Positions 36,710 to 46,382 of a DNA stretch of 64,000 nt are shown in pieces. The position numbers and the translations under genes were made by a program. The number at the start of each line of letters is the position of its first letter. Within the stretch, counting starts at the first letter, position 1. Origin of the DNA: Neisseria dumasiana (GTDB lineage Bacteria; Pseudomonadota; Gammaproteobacteria; Burkholderiales; Neisseriaceae); contig NZ_CP091509.1 of NCBI RefSeq assembly GCF_022870885.1, positions 1,860,001 through 1,924,000 of the forward strand. The letters run 5' to 3'. The notes beneath the pieces were generated by a model. It made no database searches and was not told the DNA's origin. It saw only the letters and a list, made by a program, of their open reading frames with translations.

Positions 36710-36976
36710 ATGCCTAAAGTATTTTGGACACCCAAAGCCACTAAACAGCTTTTGAAAATTGACCCGAAAAACAGATCGGCCATTTCCAGCAAGGCCAAAG
36801 CCTTATCAGCTTTTCCCGATGTGGAAGCCGATATAAAGAAAATGGTAGGAATGGCTGACACCTACCGCTTAAGGATAGGAAACTACCGTTTGATATTTCA
36901 ATGGCAGAAAAACCAAGAACCGCACATTATCGAAATCCAGCAGGTAGAAACGCGGCAATCCGTTTATAAAAACTAA
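36710..36976 (+). CDS. RelE/ParE-family toxin
   Basis: 88 residues with the RelE-fold pattern: FWTPKATKQLLKIDPKNRSA, then ADTYRLRIGNYRLIFQWQK, then IIEIQQVETRQSVYKN. RelE-type toxins cleave mRNA on ribosomes. It precedes its likely antitoxin by 37 bases, toxin first as in higBA-type pairs. It lies between the iteron field and the element's right end and may stabilise the element. Confidence 0.85.
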   Translation: MPKVFWTPKATKQLLKIDPKNRSAISSKAKALSAFPDVEADIKKMVGMADTYRLRIGNYRLIFQWQKNQEPHIIEIQQVETRQSVYKN

Positions 36977-37013
36977 TCCAGCGGGGCATATCCCGCCCCT
37001 GAAAGGCCATCAC

Positions 37014-37409
37014 ATGAATATTCAGTTATTAAACGGCGCAGACGGCAAACCCGCATTTGTCGTATTATCCGTAGAAGAATTTAACCGCCTTGCCAAAGGG
37101 CAGGCACAAATAGACGAAGCAGGCGAAGTATGGGAAAGTATCCCCGTAGAAGCGGGCGAGACGGACGAAAGCCCCAGCGCAGCACTACCGCATGAAATTG
37201 TAGAAATTATTCTAGAGCAAAATGTAAGCCCCGCCGCCGCATGGCGCATATACCGTAACCTTACCCAAAGCCAAGCCGCCGAACGGGCAGGCATCACGCA
37301 GGCGGCATTAAGCCAAATTGAGAAACAGGGCAGCCGCCCACAGGCCAAAACCCGCGAAACTTTGGCCGAAGTGTATAACTGCCACCCCGACCAACTGGCA
37401 GGCTTATAA
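37014..37409 (+). CDS. Xre-family antitoxin
   Basis: 131 residues. The N-terminal half (LLNGADGKPAFVVLSVEEFN) resembles antitoxin dimerisation regions that cap the toxin. The C-terminal half is an Xre helix-turn-helix (AAWRIYRNLTQSQAAERAGI, TQAALSQIEKQGSRP). It would neutralise the RelE-like toxin and repress the operon. Confidence 0.85.
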   Translation: MNIQLLNGADGKPAFVVLSVEEFNRLAKGQAQIDEAGEVWESIPVEAGETDESPSAALPHEIVEIILEQNVSPAAAWRIYRNLTQSQAAERAGITQAALSQIEKQGSRPQAKTRETLAEVYNCHPDQLAGL

Positions 37410-37427
37410 GGCCGTCTGAAAACACAA

Positions 37428-37456
37428 AACACCAGCCCCGCCGCTGGTGTTTTTTA
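37428..37456. terminator. Terminator, second of two near-identical copies
   Basis: AACACCAGC/GCTGGTGTT stem (37428-37436 with 37443-37451), T-run and TATGGCCGTCTGA, as at 36130. Confidence 0.85.
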
Positions 37457-37568
37457 TGGCCGTCTGAAAAACAGTACAAAATGCGTTATACTCAATCCAA
37501 CAAAACCCCACACCCAAGCCGACAAAAACCACACAATCAGCCCAAAAACGCTTTGACTTTTGCAAGAT

Positions 37569-37586
37569 GGGGGTATATTTGGGGGT
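37569..37586. repeat. Direct repeat GGGGGTATATTTGGGGGT, right copy
   Basis: 18 bp, identical to 26020-26037. The 37587-37778 stretch after it is AT-rich, then carries the partial tRNA-end copy and the integrase remnant; no intact gene is present. Confidence 0.7.
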
Positions 37587-37739
37587 ATTTACCAAATATG
37601 AAAATAAAATATATAATTAAATCAATTTCATGAATTAATAATTAGTGTCTCTCCTTCACCCTGTTACCTGATCTATAAAATCTCCAAAGCCAATCACAAA
37701 TGCCCTTTGCCTGATTGGAGCAGCGCCCTGCCCCATATC

Positions 37740-39080
<1,341 letters not shown>

Positions 39081-40247
39081 TCAAACCTGTTCCATTTCTG
39101 TTTCAATAACTTTCCATTCGCCGTCCTGTTTTTTCAGACGGCGCGTCGTATTCTTCGTGCCATTGTGCTCGACACCGTAATCGACCACCACGCAATAGCC
39201 TTCGGCGCGTAGTTGCTCAACTGCACTGCACGCCTCGGCCATATCCTGATGCGCCACGGCGATAAACTGCGTTTGCTCGCTCTGCGGCAAGCGCCCGATA
39301 AACATCCGCAAATCAAAGCTGAAACCCGTGGCAGGACGGGCGCGGCCGAAATATTGACCCAAACCGTCGTAACGCCCGCCGCGTGCAACGGCATCGTGAC
39401 AGTCGCTGCCGTATGCGGCATACAGCAAACCGGTGTGATAATTGTCTACCCGCAATTCGGCCAAATCGATATGGATTTGCCGGTCGGGGAAGGCATCGCA
39501 AACGGCCTGCAATTCGTCTAATGCTTTGCCGACCGCAAACAAATCGGGCAAACGGTTACGCGCTTCCTGCAATACTTCCCGCCCGCCATACAGTGTGGGC
39601 AGCAAGGCAAAGGCTTTGGCCCACATTCCGTCAAGCTGCCAGCCATCAACCTGAGCGCGCACGGCTGCGGCATCTTTATCCTGCATCAAGGCCAACAGCT
39701 GTTCCGACTGCTGCTCACTCAAACCGGCCGCCTCCGCCAGCGCACGAAACACGCCGATATGCCCGAGCGAAAGCAGAATCTCGCCAAACTCGGCAACCGA
39801 AACGCTTTTCAGCATCAAATCAATCAATTCGATATCGGCGGCCACTCCGGCAAAGCCGTAGAGTTCCGCTCCCACCTGCAAAGGCTCGCGGGTGTTCAAA
39901 AAACCGTCCGGACGGGCATGCAGCACCGAGCCTGCGTAACACAAGCGGTTAATGCCGTTGTTGGCCGACAAAAGATGGGCATCGATACGCGCCACCTGCG
40001 GCGTGATGTCGGCACGGATGCCGAGCTGCCTGCCGCTGAGTTGATCGACGACGCGGATGGTTTTCAGCGACAACCCCGCGTCGATACGGGTAAGCAGAGA
40101 GTGGCTGTATTCCATCAGGGGCGGATGCACCAATTCATATCCGTGTACACGGAATAAAGCCAACAGCTTTTCCCGCGCACTTTCGAGCTGGCGCGCGGTC
40201 GAAGGCAAAATGTCGGCGATGTGTTCGGGTAGCTGCCAAGACTGCAT
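39081..40247 (-). CDS. hisZ: ATP phosphoribosyltransferase regulatory subunit HisZ
   Basis: Histidyl-tRNA-synthetase paralog that binds and regulates short HisG, the first enzyme of histidine synthesis. 388 residues. Class II synthetase-like motifs: LVHPPLMEYSHSLLTRIDAG, GIRADITPQVARIDAH, CYAGSVLHARPDGFLNTREP and ARGGRYDGLGQYFGRARPAT. The start at 40247 gives MQSWQLPEHIADILP with GGAAAGAG upstream; the frame runs open to 40325. The hisZ-purA order is common in betaproteobacteria. Confidence 0.93.
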   Translation of the reverse strand: MQSWQLPEHIADILPSTARQLESAREKLLALFRVHGYELVHPPLMEYSHSLLTRIDAGLSLKTIRVVDQLSGRQLGIRADITPQVARIDAHLLSANNGINRLCYAGSVLHARPDGFLNTREPLQVGAELYGFAGVAADIELIDLMLKSVSVAEFGEILLSLGHIGVFRALAEAAGLSEQQSEQLLALMQDKDAAAVRAQVDGWQLDGMWAKAFALLPTLYGGREVLQEARNRLPDLFAVGKALDELQAVCDAFPDRQIHIDLAELRVDNYHTGLLYAAYGSDCHDAVARGGRYDGLGQYFGRARPATGFSFDLRMFIGRLPQSEQTQFIAVAHQDMAEACSAVEQLRAEGYCVVVDYGVEHNGTKNTTRRLKKQDGEWKVIETEMEQV

Positions 40248-40458
40248 GAAACTCTTTCCGTAAACATGATGAAGGCTGTTTAAGCTTAAAATCGGGCAGA
40301 ATACTTGAGCGTGTTCCGACAGCATTTCTGCTTGTGTTACCTGATTTTAAATTCAAACAGCCTTTTTCCGGCAGCCCAAACTGCCGCGTGGTTAAAATCA
40401 GACTTTAACATAAAACAACAATTAATGCAGTCTGTTTTTACCCCTTTCCGCACACATA

Positions 40459-40496
40459 AACAGGCCGTCTGAAAAAGGCTTTTCAGACGGCCTGTT
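40459..40496. terminator. Inverted DNA uptake sequence hairpin after lldD
   Basis: 17-bp perfect stem (40459-40475 with 40480-40496) around an inverted uptake-sequence pair. Confidence 0.85.
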
Positions 40497-40509
40497 GGAA
40501 CCTTGCCGC

Positions 40510-41679
40510 TTATTTGGCTTCGGGATAAGTACCCTCAACCAGAATATCTTTGGTGACATTGTGAATATCGCGGTGCCCGGTAAACGCCATAGAAACATCC
40601 ATTTCTTTATAGAGAATTTCAAGTGTGCGGGTAACGCCTTCTTCACCGTATGCGCCCAAACCGTATAGAAACGCACGGCCGATCATTGTGCCGCGCGCTC
40701 CCAATGCCCAAGCCTTGAGAATATCCTGACCGCTGCGGATGCCGCTGTCGAGCCACACTTCGATGTCGCTGCCTACGGCGCTGACAATATCCGGCAAAGC
40801 TTTAATCGATGAAACCGTATCGTCGAGCTGGCGGCCGCCGTGGTTGGACACCACCAACGCATCCGCACCGCTCTTCACCGCCAGTTCGGCATCTTCAGGC
40901 TCCATAATGCCTTTGATAATCAGCTTGCCGCCCCACAAATCTTTAATGCGGGCTACATCATCCCAGCTCAAACGCGGATCGAACTGTTCCGAAGTCCAAG
41001 AAGACAACGAAGACAAATCGCCCACGTTTTTCGCATGACCGACAATATTACGGAAGGTGCGGCGCTCGGTATTGAGCATTTTCATGCACCATTCGGGCTT
41101 GGTGGCCAAATTGATCAAATTGGCCAAAGTCGGCTTGGGCGGCGCAGACAAGCCGTTTTTAATATCTTTGTGGCGTTGGCCCAAAACCTGCAAGTCGGCA
41201 GTTAAAATCAGCGCCGAACACTTAGCCGCCTGAGCGCGCTTAATCAGGTTTTCCATAAACTCGCGGTCGCGCATCACATACAGCTGAAACCAAAACGGCG
41301 CACTGGTATTTTCGGCCACGTCTTCAATCGAGCAGATAGACATCGTAGACAAAGAAAACGGGATACCGAATTTTTCCGCCGCACGCGCTGCTAAAATTTC
41401 GCCGTCGGCATGCTGCATGCCGGTAAAGCCGGTAGGCGCAATCGCCACAGGCATTTTCACATCGTGGCCGATCATTTTGGTTGCCAAGCTGCGGCCTTCC
41501 ATATTAACCAGCACGCGCTGACGGAATTTGATGTCTTTGAAATCGGTGGTATTTTCTCGATAAGTTGTTTCAGTCCACGAACCGGAATCGGCATAATCGT
41601 AAAACATTTTCGGCACTTTGCGCTGCGCCACACGGCGCAAATCTTCGATACAGGTCATTTTGCTCAAATCGCGTTTCAT
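40510..41679 (-). CDS. lldD: L-lactate dehydrogenase (quinone, FMN-dependent)
   Basis: Membrane-associated flavoenzyme that oxidises L-lactate to pyruvate and feeds the respiratory chain; lactate is a key carbon source for neisseriae. 389 residues of the alpha-hydroxy-acid oxidase family: MFYDYADSGSWTE, PVAIAPTGFTGMQHADGE, FWFQLYVMRDREF, LIIKGIMEPEDAELAV, ADALVVSNHGGRQLD (catalytic His in SNHGGRQ) and DSGIRSGQDILKAWALGA. GGTGG lies ahead of the start. It ends at an uptake-sequence hairpin and is divergent from iscR. Confidence 0.94.
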   Translation of the reverse strand: MKRDLSKMTCIEDLRRVAQRKVPKMFYDYADSGSWTETTYRENTTDFKDIKFRQRVLVNMEGRSLATKMIGHDVKMPVAIAPTGFTGMQHADGEILAARAAEKFGIPFSLSTMSICSIEDVAENTSAPFWFQLYVMRDREFMENLIKRAQAAKCSALILTADLQVLGQRHKDIKNGLSAPPKPTLANLINLATKPEWCMKMLNTERRTFRNIVGHAKNVGDLSSLSSWTSEQFDPRLSWDDVARIKDLWGGKLIIKGIMEPEDAELAVKSGADALVVSNHGGRQLDDTVSSIKALPDIVSAVGSDIEVWLDSGIRSGQDILKAWALGARGTMIGRAFLYGLGAYGEEGVTRTLEILYKEMDVSMAFTGHRDIHNVTKDILVEGTYPEAK

Positions 41680-41897
41680 ACTGAATCCACCTTGATTGAA
41701 TAGTGTTGGCTGTAAAACATTTTTTCAGACGGCTTCTACATGGCTATCTAATAATCCTTATCAATCTATACCAAGCCTTTGTTTATTGCAAACGCTTTTA
41801 TGCCTTTTTCAGGCAGTGTTTTGTTCTAAAAGCCGCTTTTAAAGGCCGTCTGAAAAATTTTATGGCTGCAATAAAAACAAACAATGCCTGCCGGCAG

Positions 41898-41922
41898 ATA
41901 CTTGACCAAAACACTCAGATAT
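41898..41922 (+). promoter_or_regulatory. Type 1 IscR-binding site in the isc promoter
   Basis: A 25-base imperfect palindrome (ATACTTGACC ... ACTCAGATAT) agrees with the type 1 IscR consensus at 22 of 25 positions by eye. TTGACC inside it can be the -35 box. It lies 47 bases before iscR, so [2Fe-2S]-IscR would repress its own operon here. Confidence 0.75.
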
Positions 41923-41968
41923 TAGACAATCCCCCACCAATATAACAATACAAACCACCAACACCATC

Positions 41969-42412
41969 ATGCGATTAACCACCAAAGGCCGGTTTGCCGT
42001 TACCGCTATGATTGATTTGGCGATGAACGCGCAAAACGGCGCAGTCAAACTCAGCGCCATCAGCGAGCGGCAAAACATATCCCTATCCTATTTGGAGCAG
42101 CTGTTCAGCAAACTGCGCCGCGCCCGTTTGGTAGAAAGCCTGCGCGGCCCCGGCGGCGGTTATATCTTGGCTGCACCGGCGAAGGAAATCAACATTGCCC
42201 AAATTATCGCCGCAGCCGAAGACAAACTCGATGCCACACAGTGCAGCAGCAAAGCCAACTGCAACAACGGCACCGCCTGCTTAACCCACGAATTGTGGGA
42301 AAGCCTGAACAAAACCATTCACGACTACCTAAGCAGCGTTACCCTGCAAAACATTGTCGACCAGAAAAACGAAAGCAACGGCAAAGTCGTTACCTTCACC
42401 CACATCCACTAA
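41969..42412 (+). CDS. iscR: Fe-S cluster regulator IscR
   Basis: Rrf2-family repressor that senses [2Fe-2S] cluster supply. 147 residues. The winged helix is [20 protein letters not shown], then [20 protein letters not shown] and [10 protein letters not shown]. Three cluster Cys are present ([20 protein letters not shown]), and the conserved His of LTHELW follows. It heads the isc operon; an IscR site precedes it. Confidence 0.95.
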   Translation: MRLTTKGRFAVTAMIDLAMNAQNGAVKLSAISERQNISLSYLEQLFSKLRRARLVESLRGPGGGYILAAPAKEINIAQIIAAAEDKLDATQCSSKANCNNGTACLTHELWESLNKTIHDYLSSVTLQNIVDQKNESNGKVVTFTHIH

Positions 42413-42447
42413 AGATACCGAAATATAAAAACGAAAGAGACCAAACC

Positions 42448-43662
42448 ATGACCGTTCACACCCCCATTTATCTCGACTACGCCGCCACCACCCCCGTTGA
42501 CAAACGCGTGGCCGAAAAAATGATTCCCTACTTAACCGAAACCTTCGGCAACCCCGCTTCCAACAGCCACAGCTTCGGTTGGGTGGCAGAAGATGCCGTA
42601 GAAAATGCCCGCCTCGAAATTGCCAAACTGATTAACGCCGATTCCAAAGAAATCGTGTTTACCAGCGGCGCCACCGAATCGAACAACCTTGCCATCAAAG
42701 GTGCGGCGCACTTCTACAAAACCAAAGGCAAACACCTGATCACCGTTAAAACCGAGCACAAAGCCGTTTTGGATACCATGCGCGAACTTGAACGCCAAGG
42801 CTTTGAAGTAACCTACCTCGGCGTGCAGGAAAACGGCCTGATTGATTTGGAAGAACTCAAAGCCGCCATCCGCCCCGACACCATTCTCATTTCTGTGATG
42901 TGGGTCAACAACGAAATCGGCGTGATCCAAGACATTCCCGCCATCGGCGAAATCTGCCGCGAAAACAAAATCATCTTCCACGTTGACGCCGCCCAAGCCT
43001 GCGGAAAAACCCCTGTGGACGTAGAAGCCGCCAAAGTCGATTTGCTCTCCATGTCCGCCCACAAAATTTACGGCCCCAAAGGCATCGGCGCATTATATGT
43101 ACGCCGCAAACCCCGCGTGCGCCTCGAAGCCCAAATCCACGGCGGCGGCCACGAACGCGGCTTCCGCTCCGGCACCCTGCCCACCCACCAAATCGTCGGC
43201 ATGGGCGAAGCCTTCCGCTTGGCGCGTGAAGAATTGGAACAAGACATCGCCCACGCTCTCAAGCTGCGCGACATCTTCCTCAAAGGCATCGAAGGCATTG
43301 AAGAAGTGTATATCAACGGCGATTTGGAACAGCGCGTCGCCACCAACCTTAATGTGAGCTTCAACTTCGTCGAAGGCGAAAGCCTGATCATGGCCGTAAA
43401 AGAACTCGCCGTATCCAGCGGCTCCGCCTGCACCTCCGCCTCACTGGAACCCAGCTACGTTCTGCGCGCATTAGGCCGCAACGACGAGTTGGCACACTCT
43501 TCCCTGCGCATCACCTTCGGCCGCATGACCACCGAAGAAGAAGTGGCTTTCGCCGCCGAACTGATTAAATCCAAAATCGGCAAACTGCGCGAACTTTCAC
43601 CGCTGTGGGAAATGTTTAAAGAAGGAATTGATTTGAATACGGTTGAGTGGGCGGAGCATTAA
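42448..43662 (+). CDS. iscS: Cysteine desulfurase IscS
   Basis: PLP enzyme that takes sulfur from cysteine for Fe-S clusters and thiolated tRNAs. 404 residues, family length. Motifs: [16 protein letters not shown], the PLP Lys in [17 protein letters not shown], and the active Cys loop in [20 protein letters not shown]. It ends [11 protein letters not shown], the usual IscU-docking tail. ATG 42448 is chosen because it gives the family start; the frame is open upstream to 42241. The downstream vapBC pair separates it from iscU. Confidence 0.97.
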   Translation: MTVHTPIYLDYAATTPVDKRVAEKMIPYLTETFGNPASNSHSFGWVAEDAVENARLEIAKLINADSKEIVFTSGATESNNLAIKGAAHFYKTKGKHLITVKTEHKAVLDTMRELERQGFEVTYLGVQENGLIDLEELKAAIRPDTILISVMWVNNEIGVIQDIPAIGEICRENKIIFHVDAAQACGKTPVDVEAAKVDLLSMSAHKIYGPKGIGALYVRRKPRVRLEAQIHGGGHERGFRSGTLPTHQIVGMGEAFRLAREELEQDIAHALKLRDIFLKGIEGIEEVYINGDLEQRVATNLNVSFNFVEGESLIMAVKELAVSSGSACTSASLEPSYVLRALGRNDELAHSSLRITFGRMTTEEEVAFAAELIKSKIGKLRELSPLWEMFKEGIDLNTVEWAEH

Positions 43663-43770
43663 GATTGATGTTTATGAGGCCGTCTGAAATCAAAAGATAT
43701 ATACCTTGATAAATACCAATTAAACCCTTACACTGAAATTATCCCTACCCATATATATAAGGAAACCGCC

Positions 43771-44016
43771 ATGCAAACCGCCAAACTTTTTCAAAACGGC
43801 CGCAGCCAAGCAGTACGGCTGCCTGCAGCATTCCGATTTACGGGTGATGAAGTGTATATCCGCCGAGATGAAGCCACGGGCGATGTGATTTTGTCGCAAC
43901 GTCCGAGCGACTGGCAGGGTTTTATCGCCGCAGCATCGGAGCTTGACGAAAGCGATACCATTGAACGCGATACCTCCATACAGCAACGCGATCCGTTTGC
44001 AGACTGGCAGGAATAA
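43771..44016 (+). CDS. vapB: VapB-type antitoxin
   Basis: 81 residues with an AbrB/SpoVT-type swapped-hairpin DNA-binding fold (AKLFQNGRSQAVRLPAAFRF) and an acidic C-terminus (WQGFIAAASELDESDTIERD) that would fill the toxin groove. AAGGAAA lies upstream of the start. It is 3 bases before vapC. Confidence 0.9.
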   Translation: MQTAKLFQNGRSQAVRLPAAFRFTGDEVYIRRDEATGDVILSQRPSDWQGFIAAASELDESDTIERDTSIQQRDPFADWQE

Positions 44017-44019
44017 AAC

Positions 44020-44415
44020 ATGCGCTACCTTTTGGATACCAACATTGTGAGCCATATCCTGCGCCGGCAACCCAATGTGATGGCAAGATTGCAAAGCGTG
44101 CCGATGTCTGATCTATATATTTCGGCGGTTACTCATGCCGAATTGATGTACGGCTTGGCGAAAAAACCTGATGCGGCCAAGCTGCATCGTGCCGTGCATG
44201 AACTTTTATTGCGTATAGGCGTATTACCGTTCGACGAACAAGCAAGCACGCATTACGGAAAATTTAAAGCACAGGCAAAGCAGTCGGGTAAAAACTTGGC
44301 ATCTTTAGATATGATGATTGCCGCCCATGCTTCCGCCGTAAGCGCAGTATTGGTCAGCAACGATGCCGCTTTCCAACAGATTGCTGATTTATCGGTGGAA
44401 GACTGGACGAAATAA
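44020..44415 (+). CDS. vapC: VapC-type PIN-domain toxin
   Basis: 131 residues. PIN ribonuclease with acidic residues in YLLDTNIVSHILRRQ, SAVTHAELMYGLAKKPD and SLDMMIAAHASAVSAVLVSN DA; the four-acid site is intact. VapC toxins cut tRNA or rRNA. The pair lies between iscS and iscU and looks intact. Confidence 0.9.
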   Translation: MRYLLDTNIVSHILRRQPNVMARLQSVPMSDLYISAVTHAELMYGLAKKPDAAKLHRAVHELLLRIGVLPFDEQASTHYGKFKAQAKQSGKNLASLDMMIAAHASAVSAVLVSNDAAFQQIADLSVEDWTK

Positions 44416-44541
44416 CGCGCAAAAGCCATCACTAACCACATACTATATTTTTTAAAACAAAAACTTAATTCGTCTTGAAATTCTTTTCAGACGGCCTTAA
44501 ATAAACCGAATAACCCAATATATACACAAGGAACCCACATC

Positions 44542-44928
44542 ATGGCATACAGCGATAAAGTGATTGATCATTACGAAAACCCCCGCAATGTCGGCTCGTT
44601 CGACAAAAACGACGAATCGGTCGGCACCGGCATGGTGGGCGCGCCTGCCTGCGGCGACGTGATGAAACTGCAAATCAAAGTGAACGACGAAGGCGTGATT
44701 GAAGATGCCAAGTTCAAAACCTACGGCTGCGGCTCGGCCATTGCTTCTTCTTCATTGATTACCGAATGGGTAAAAGGCAAAAGCCTTGATGAAGCTTTGG
44801 CGATTAAAAACAGTGCCATCGCCGAAGAATTGGAACTGCCGCCGGTGAAAGTACACTGCTCGATTTTGGCCGAAGACGCGATTAAAGCCGCTGTTTCGGA
44901 CTACAAAAAGAAAAAAGGCGCAGAATAA
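44542..44928 (+). CDS. iscU: Fe-S cluster scaffold IscU
   Basis: Scaffold on which IscS sulfur and iron form [2Fe-2S] clusters. 128 residues. Three cluster Cys: GAPACGDVMKLQI, TYGCGSAIASSSLIT and VKVHCSILAEDAIKAA; the HscA-binding LPPVK motif is present (ELPPVKVH). AAGGAAC lies upstream of the start. Confidence 0.97.
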   Translation: MAYSDKVIDHYENPRNVGSFDKNDESVGTGMVGAPACGDVMKLQIKVNDEGVIEDAKFKTYGCGSAIASSSLITEWVKGKSLDEALAIKNSAIAEELELPPVKVHCSILAEDAIKAAVSDYKKKKGAE

Positions 44929-44940
44929 GGCTGAAGCAAC

Positions 44941-45215
44941 ATGGCGGCGGTTGGGCGCCAGATGGCGCGGAGCAAGAGCAAATCGAGGCCTCGCTGGAAG
45001 ATGCGCTGGCTTTGGTTCGGTAACATCTTCCTACGGGTGAAAGTGCCCGCGAATGTGCCGAATGCGTCGAACCGATTCCCGAAGCCCGCCGCCAAGCCTT
45101 GCTAGGCGTGCAACTATGTATTACCTGCCAGGAAGAAGCCGACAAACAACAGGTTTGGCCTATTTTGAAGATGCGAGCGTTATTGAAAATGATGCATATC
45201 ACCGCTGCGTTGTGA
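44941..45215 (+). pseudogene. Decayed DksA/TraR-type zinc-finger gene
   Basis: The frame from 44946 reads GGWAPDGAEQEQIEASLEDA, LALVR, then TAA at the place of a Gln (CGG TAA CAT), then LPTGESARECAECVEPIPEA, RRQALLGVQLCITCQEEADK. This is the YbiI-like zinc finger (Cys-x2-Cys and Cys-x2-Cys). The ATG at 44941 is one base out of frame with the body, as if one G was lost from the GCGGCGG stretch. Two lesions together indicate a dead gene. Confidence 0.75.
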
Positions 45216-45233
45216 AAAAAGTTTCAGGAGCAA

Positions 45234-45392
45234 ATGATGAGTTCATACTTCAAAGCTATTCTCGCCTACATGTTTGTTTTTTCAATAGCGGGTATTATGT
45301 TTGACGGGTTGAATACGGGCAAAGGTGCGGGAATGACTATAATACTGTCCACTTTAGCTGCCGCAATTGTATGGTTCATGTCATCCCGTTAA
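45234..45392 (+). CDS. Small two-helix membrane protein
   Basis: 52 residues starting MMSSYFKAILAYMFVFSIAG with a second helix TIILSTLAAAIVWFMSS. CAGGAG lies 4 bases before the first ATG (8 before the second). It has no recognised family. The clear ribosome-binding site and two clean hydrophobic segments support a real small gene. The following 45393-45560 holds a 44-codon frame (MRWLRQVWKTGMKQQ) that looks like debris. Confidence 0.55.
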   Translation: MMSSYFKAILAYMFVFSIAGIMFDGLNTGKGAGMTIILSTLAAAIVWFMSSR

Positions 45393-45576
45393 ACAAAATG
45401 AGATGGTTGCGGCAGGTATGGAAAACAGGCATGAAACAGCAACGCTCGGTATTTGCGCTACTGGGATCATTTCTGCCCTGCAGGTTTGGCACTACTTGTA
45501 ACCGCGCTTCAACAGCAAAGACAGCCAATTAAAGGCCGTCTGAACACACAAACTCATTTGAAAACAAGGTGATCCT

Positions 45577-45813
45577 ATGCCCTTTACTCCCGAACAACAG
45601 CAATCTCTGCTGGCACAAAAAGGTGTAGGCAAAACCGTTTTGCAACGCTTGCAGCAAATGGGCTTGGACGATACCGCCAAACTCGCCGCGGCAGATGTAG
45701 ACGATATTTTGCAGCAAGGCGCGGCGTTAACCGGTTCAACCTGCTGGAAAAACAGCCCGCAAGCCAAAGCGGCCATTGTTGCAGCAGTAGAATGGGCTAA
45801 AGCGCAAAGCTGA
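45577..45813 (+). CDS. Helix-hairpin-helix small protein
   Basis: 78 residues with a helix-hairpin-helix pattern (LLAQKGVGKTVLQRLQQMGL, DDTAKLAAADVDDILQQGAA) and a C-terminal SPQAKAAIVAAVEWAKAQ. Such modules bind nucleic acid or protein. It sits in the isc cluster before iscA; a role in cluster assembly is not shown. Confidence 0.7.
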   Translation: MPFTPEQQQSLLAQKGVGKTVLQRLQQMGLDDTAKLAAADVDDILQQGAALTGSTCWKNSPQAKAAIVAAVEWAKAQS

Positions 45814-45853
45814 TTTTCAGACGGCCTCACAGTTCATAAAGGCCGTCTGAAAA
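45814..45853. terminator. Inverted DNA uptake sequence pair
   Basis: 14-bp arms (45814-45827 with 45840-45853) around a 12-base loop, overlapping the end of the preceding gene. Confidence 0.65.
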
Positions 45854-45953
45854 ACCGTAGGGCTGTGAGAAACATGTAAGGAAGGTATCTCTGCCCTCAA
45901 CGAATACCCTCAGCAAAGAAACACCCGCATAGTAAGCGTAAAGGATTAAGACG

Positions 45954-46274
45954 ATGATTACATTAACCGAAAAAGCCGCCAACCATATCCAAAACTTTCT
46001 CACCAAACGCGGCAAAGGCGAAGGCATCCGCTTGGGCGTGAAAACCAGCGGCTGTTCGGGCATGGCTTACACTTTGGAATTTGTTGACGATATCCAGCCC
46101 GAAGATTTGGTTTTTGAAGGCTACGGCGTGAAAGTGTTTGTCGACCCCAAAAGCCATGTGTATCTCGACGGCACCGAACTGGACTACACCAAAGAAGGCT
46201 TGCAGGAAGGCTTTAAGTTCCAAAACCCCAATGTGAAAGACGAATGCGGTTGCGGCGAGAGCTTCCACGTTTGA
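45954..46274 (+). CDS. iscA: A-type Fe-S carrier IscA
   Basis: Carries assembled clusters to target proteins. 106 residues of the HesB/IscA family: Cys in [15 protein letters not shown] and the Cys-Gly-Cys tail [11 protein letters not shown]. It is the last isc gene; an uptake-sequence hairpin follows at 46288-46321. Confidence 0.96.
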   Translation: MITLTEKAANHIQNFLTKRGKGEGIRLGVKTSGCSGMAYTLEFVDDIQPEDLVFEGYGVKVFVDPKSHVYLDGTELDYTKEGLQEGFKFQNPNVKDECGCGESFHV

Positions 46275-46287
46275 TTGCGCAATAACC

Positions 46288-46321
46288 GAGGCCGTCTGAA
46301 AGTGAGCTTTCAGACGGCCTC
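46288..46321. terminator. Inverted DNA uptake sequence hairpin after iscA
   Basis: 15-bp stem (46288-46302 with 46307-46321). Confidence 0.8.
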
Positions 46322-46382
46322 TCCATGCAGCTTATGTTATACTCGCACCCGTTTAAAAACCATCTCGAAACAAGGATTCATC

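Larger units (their letters stand above)
25843..37657. mobile_element. tRNA-Leu-associated integrated element, P4-like satellite
   Basis: About 11.8 kb from the tRNA-Leu 3' end to a partial copy of that end at 37647-37657 (GTCTCTCCTTC, also 25832-25842). Contents in order: integrase, unknown gene, AlpA, a winged-helix gene, KilA-N, tape measure, TerS-like, small gene, primase, frameshifted DUF927 helicase, iteron field, RelE/Xre pair. The 18-bp repeat GGGGGTATATTTGGGGGT lies near both ends (26020 and 37569). Capsid, portal, large terminase and lysis genes are absent. The limits are less certain than the content. Confidence 0.75.

Noticed and set aside
25843..37657. Element as an integrative conjugative element
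   Set aside because: No relaxase, coupling protein or type IV secretion gene is present.
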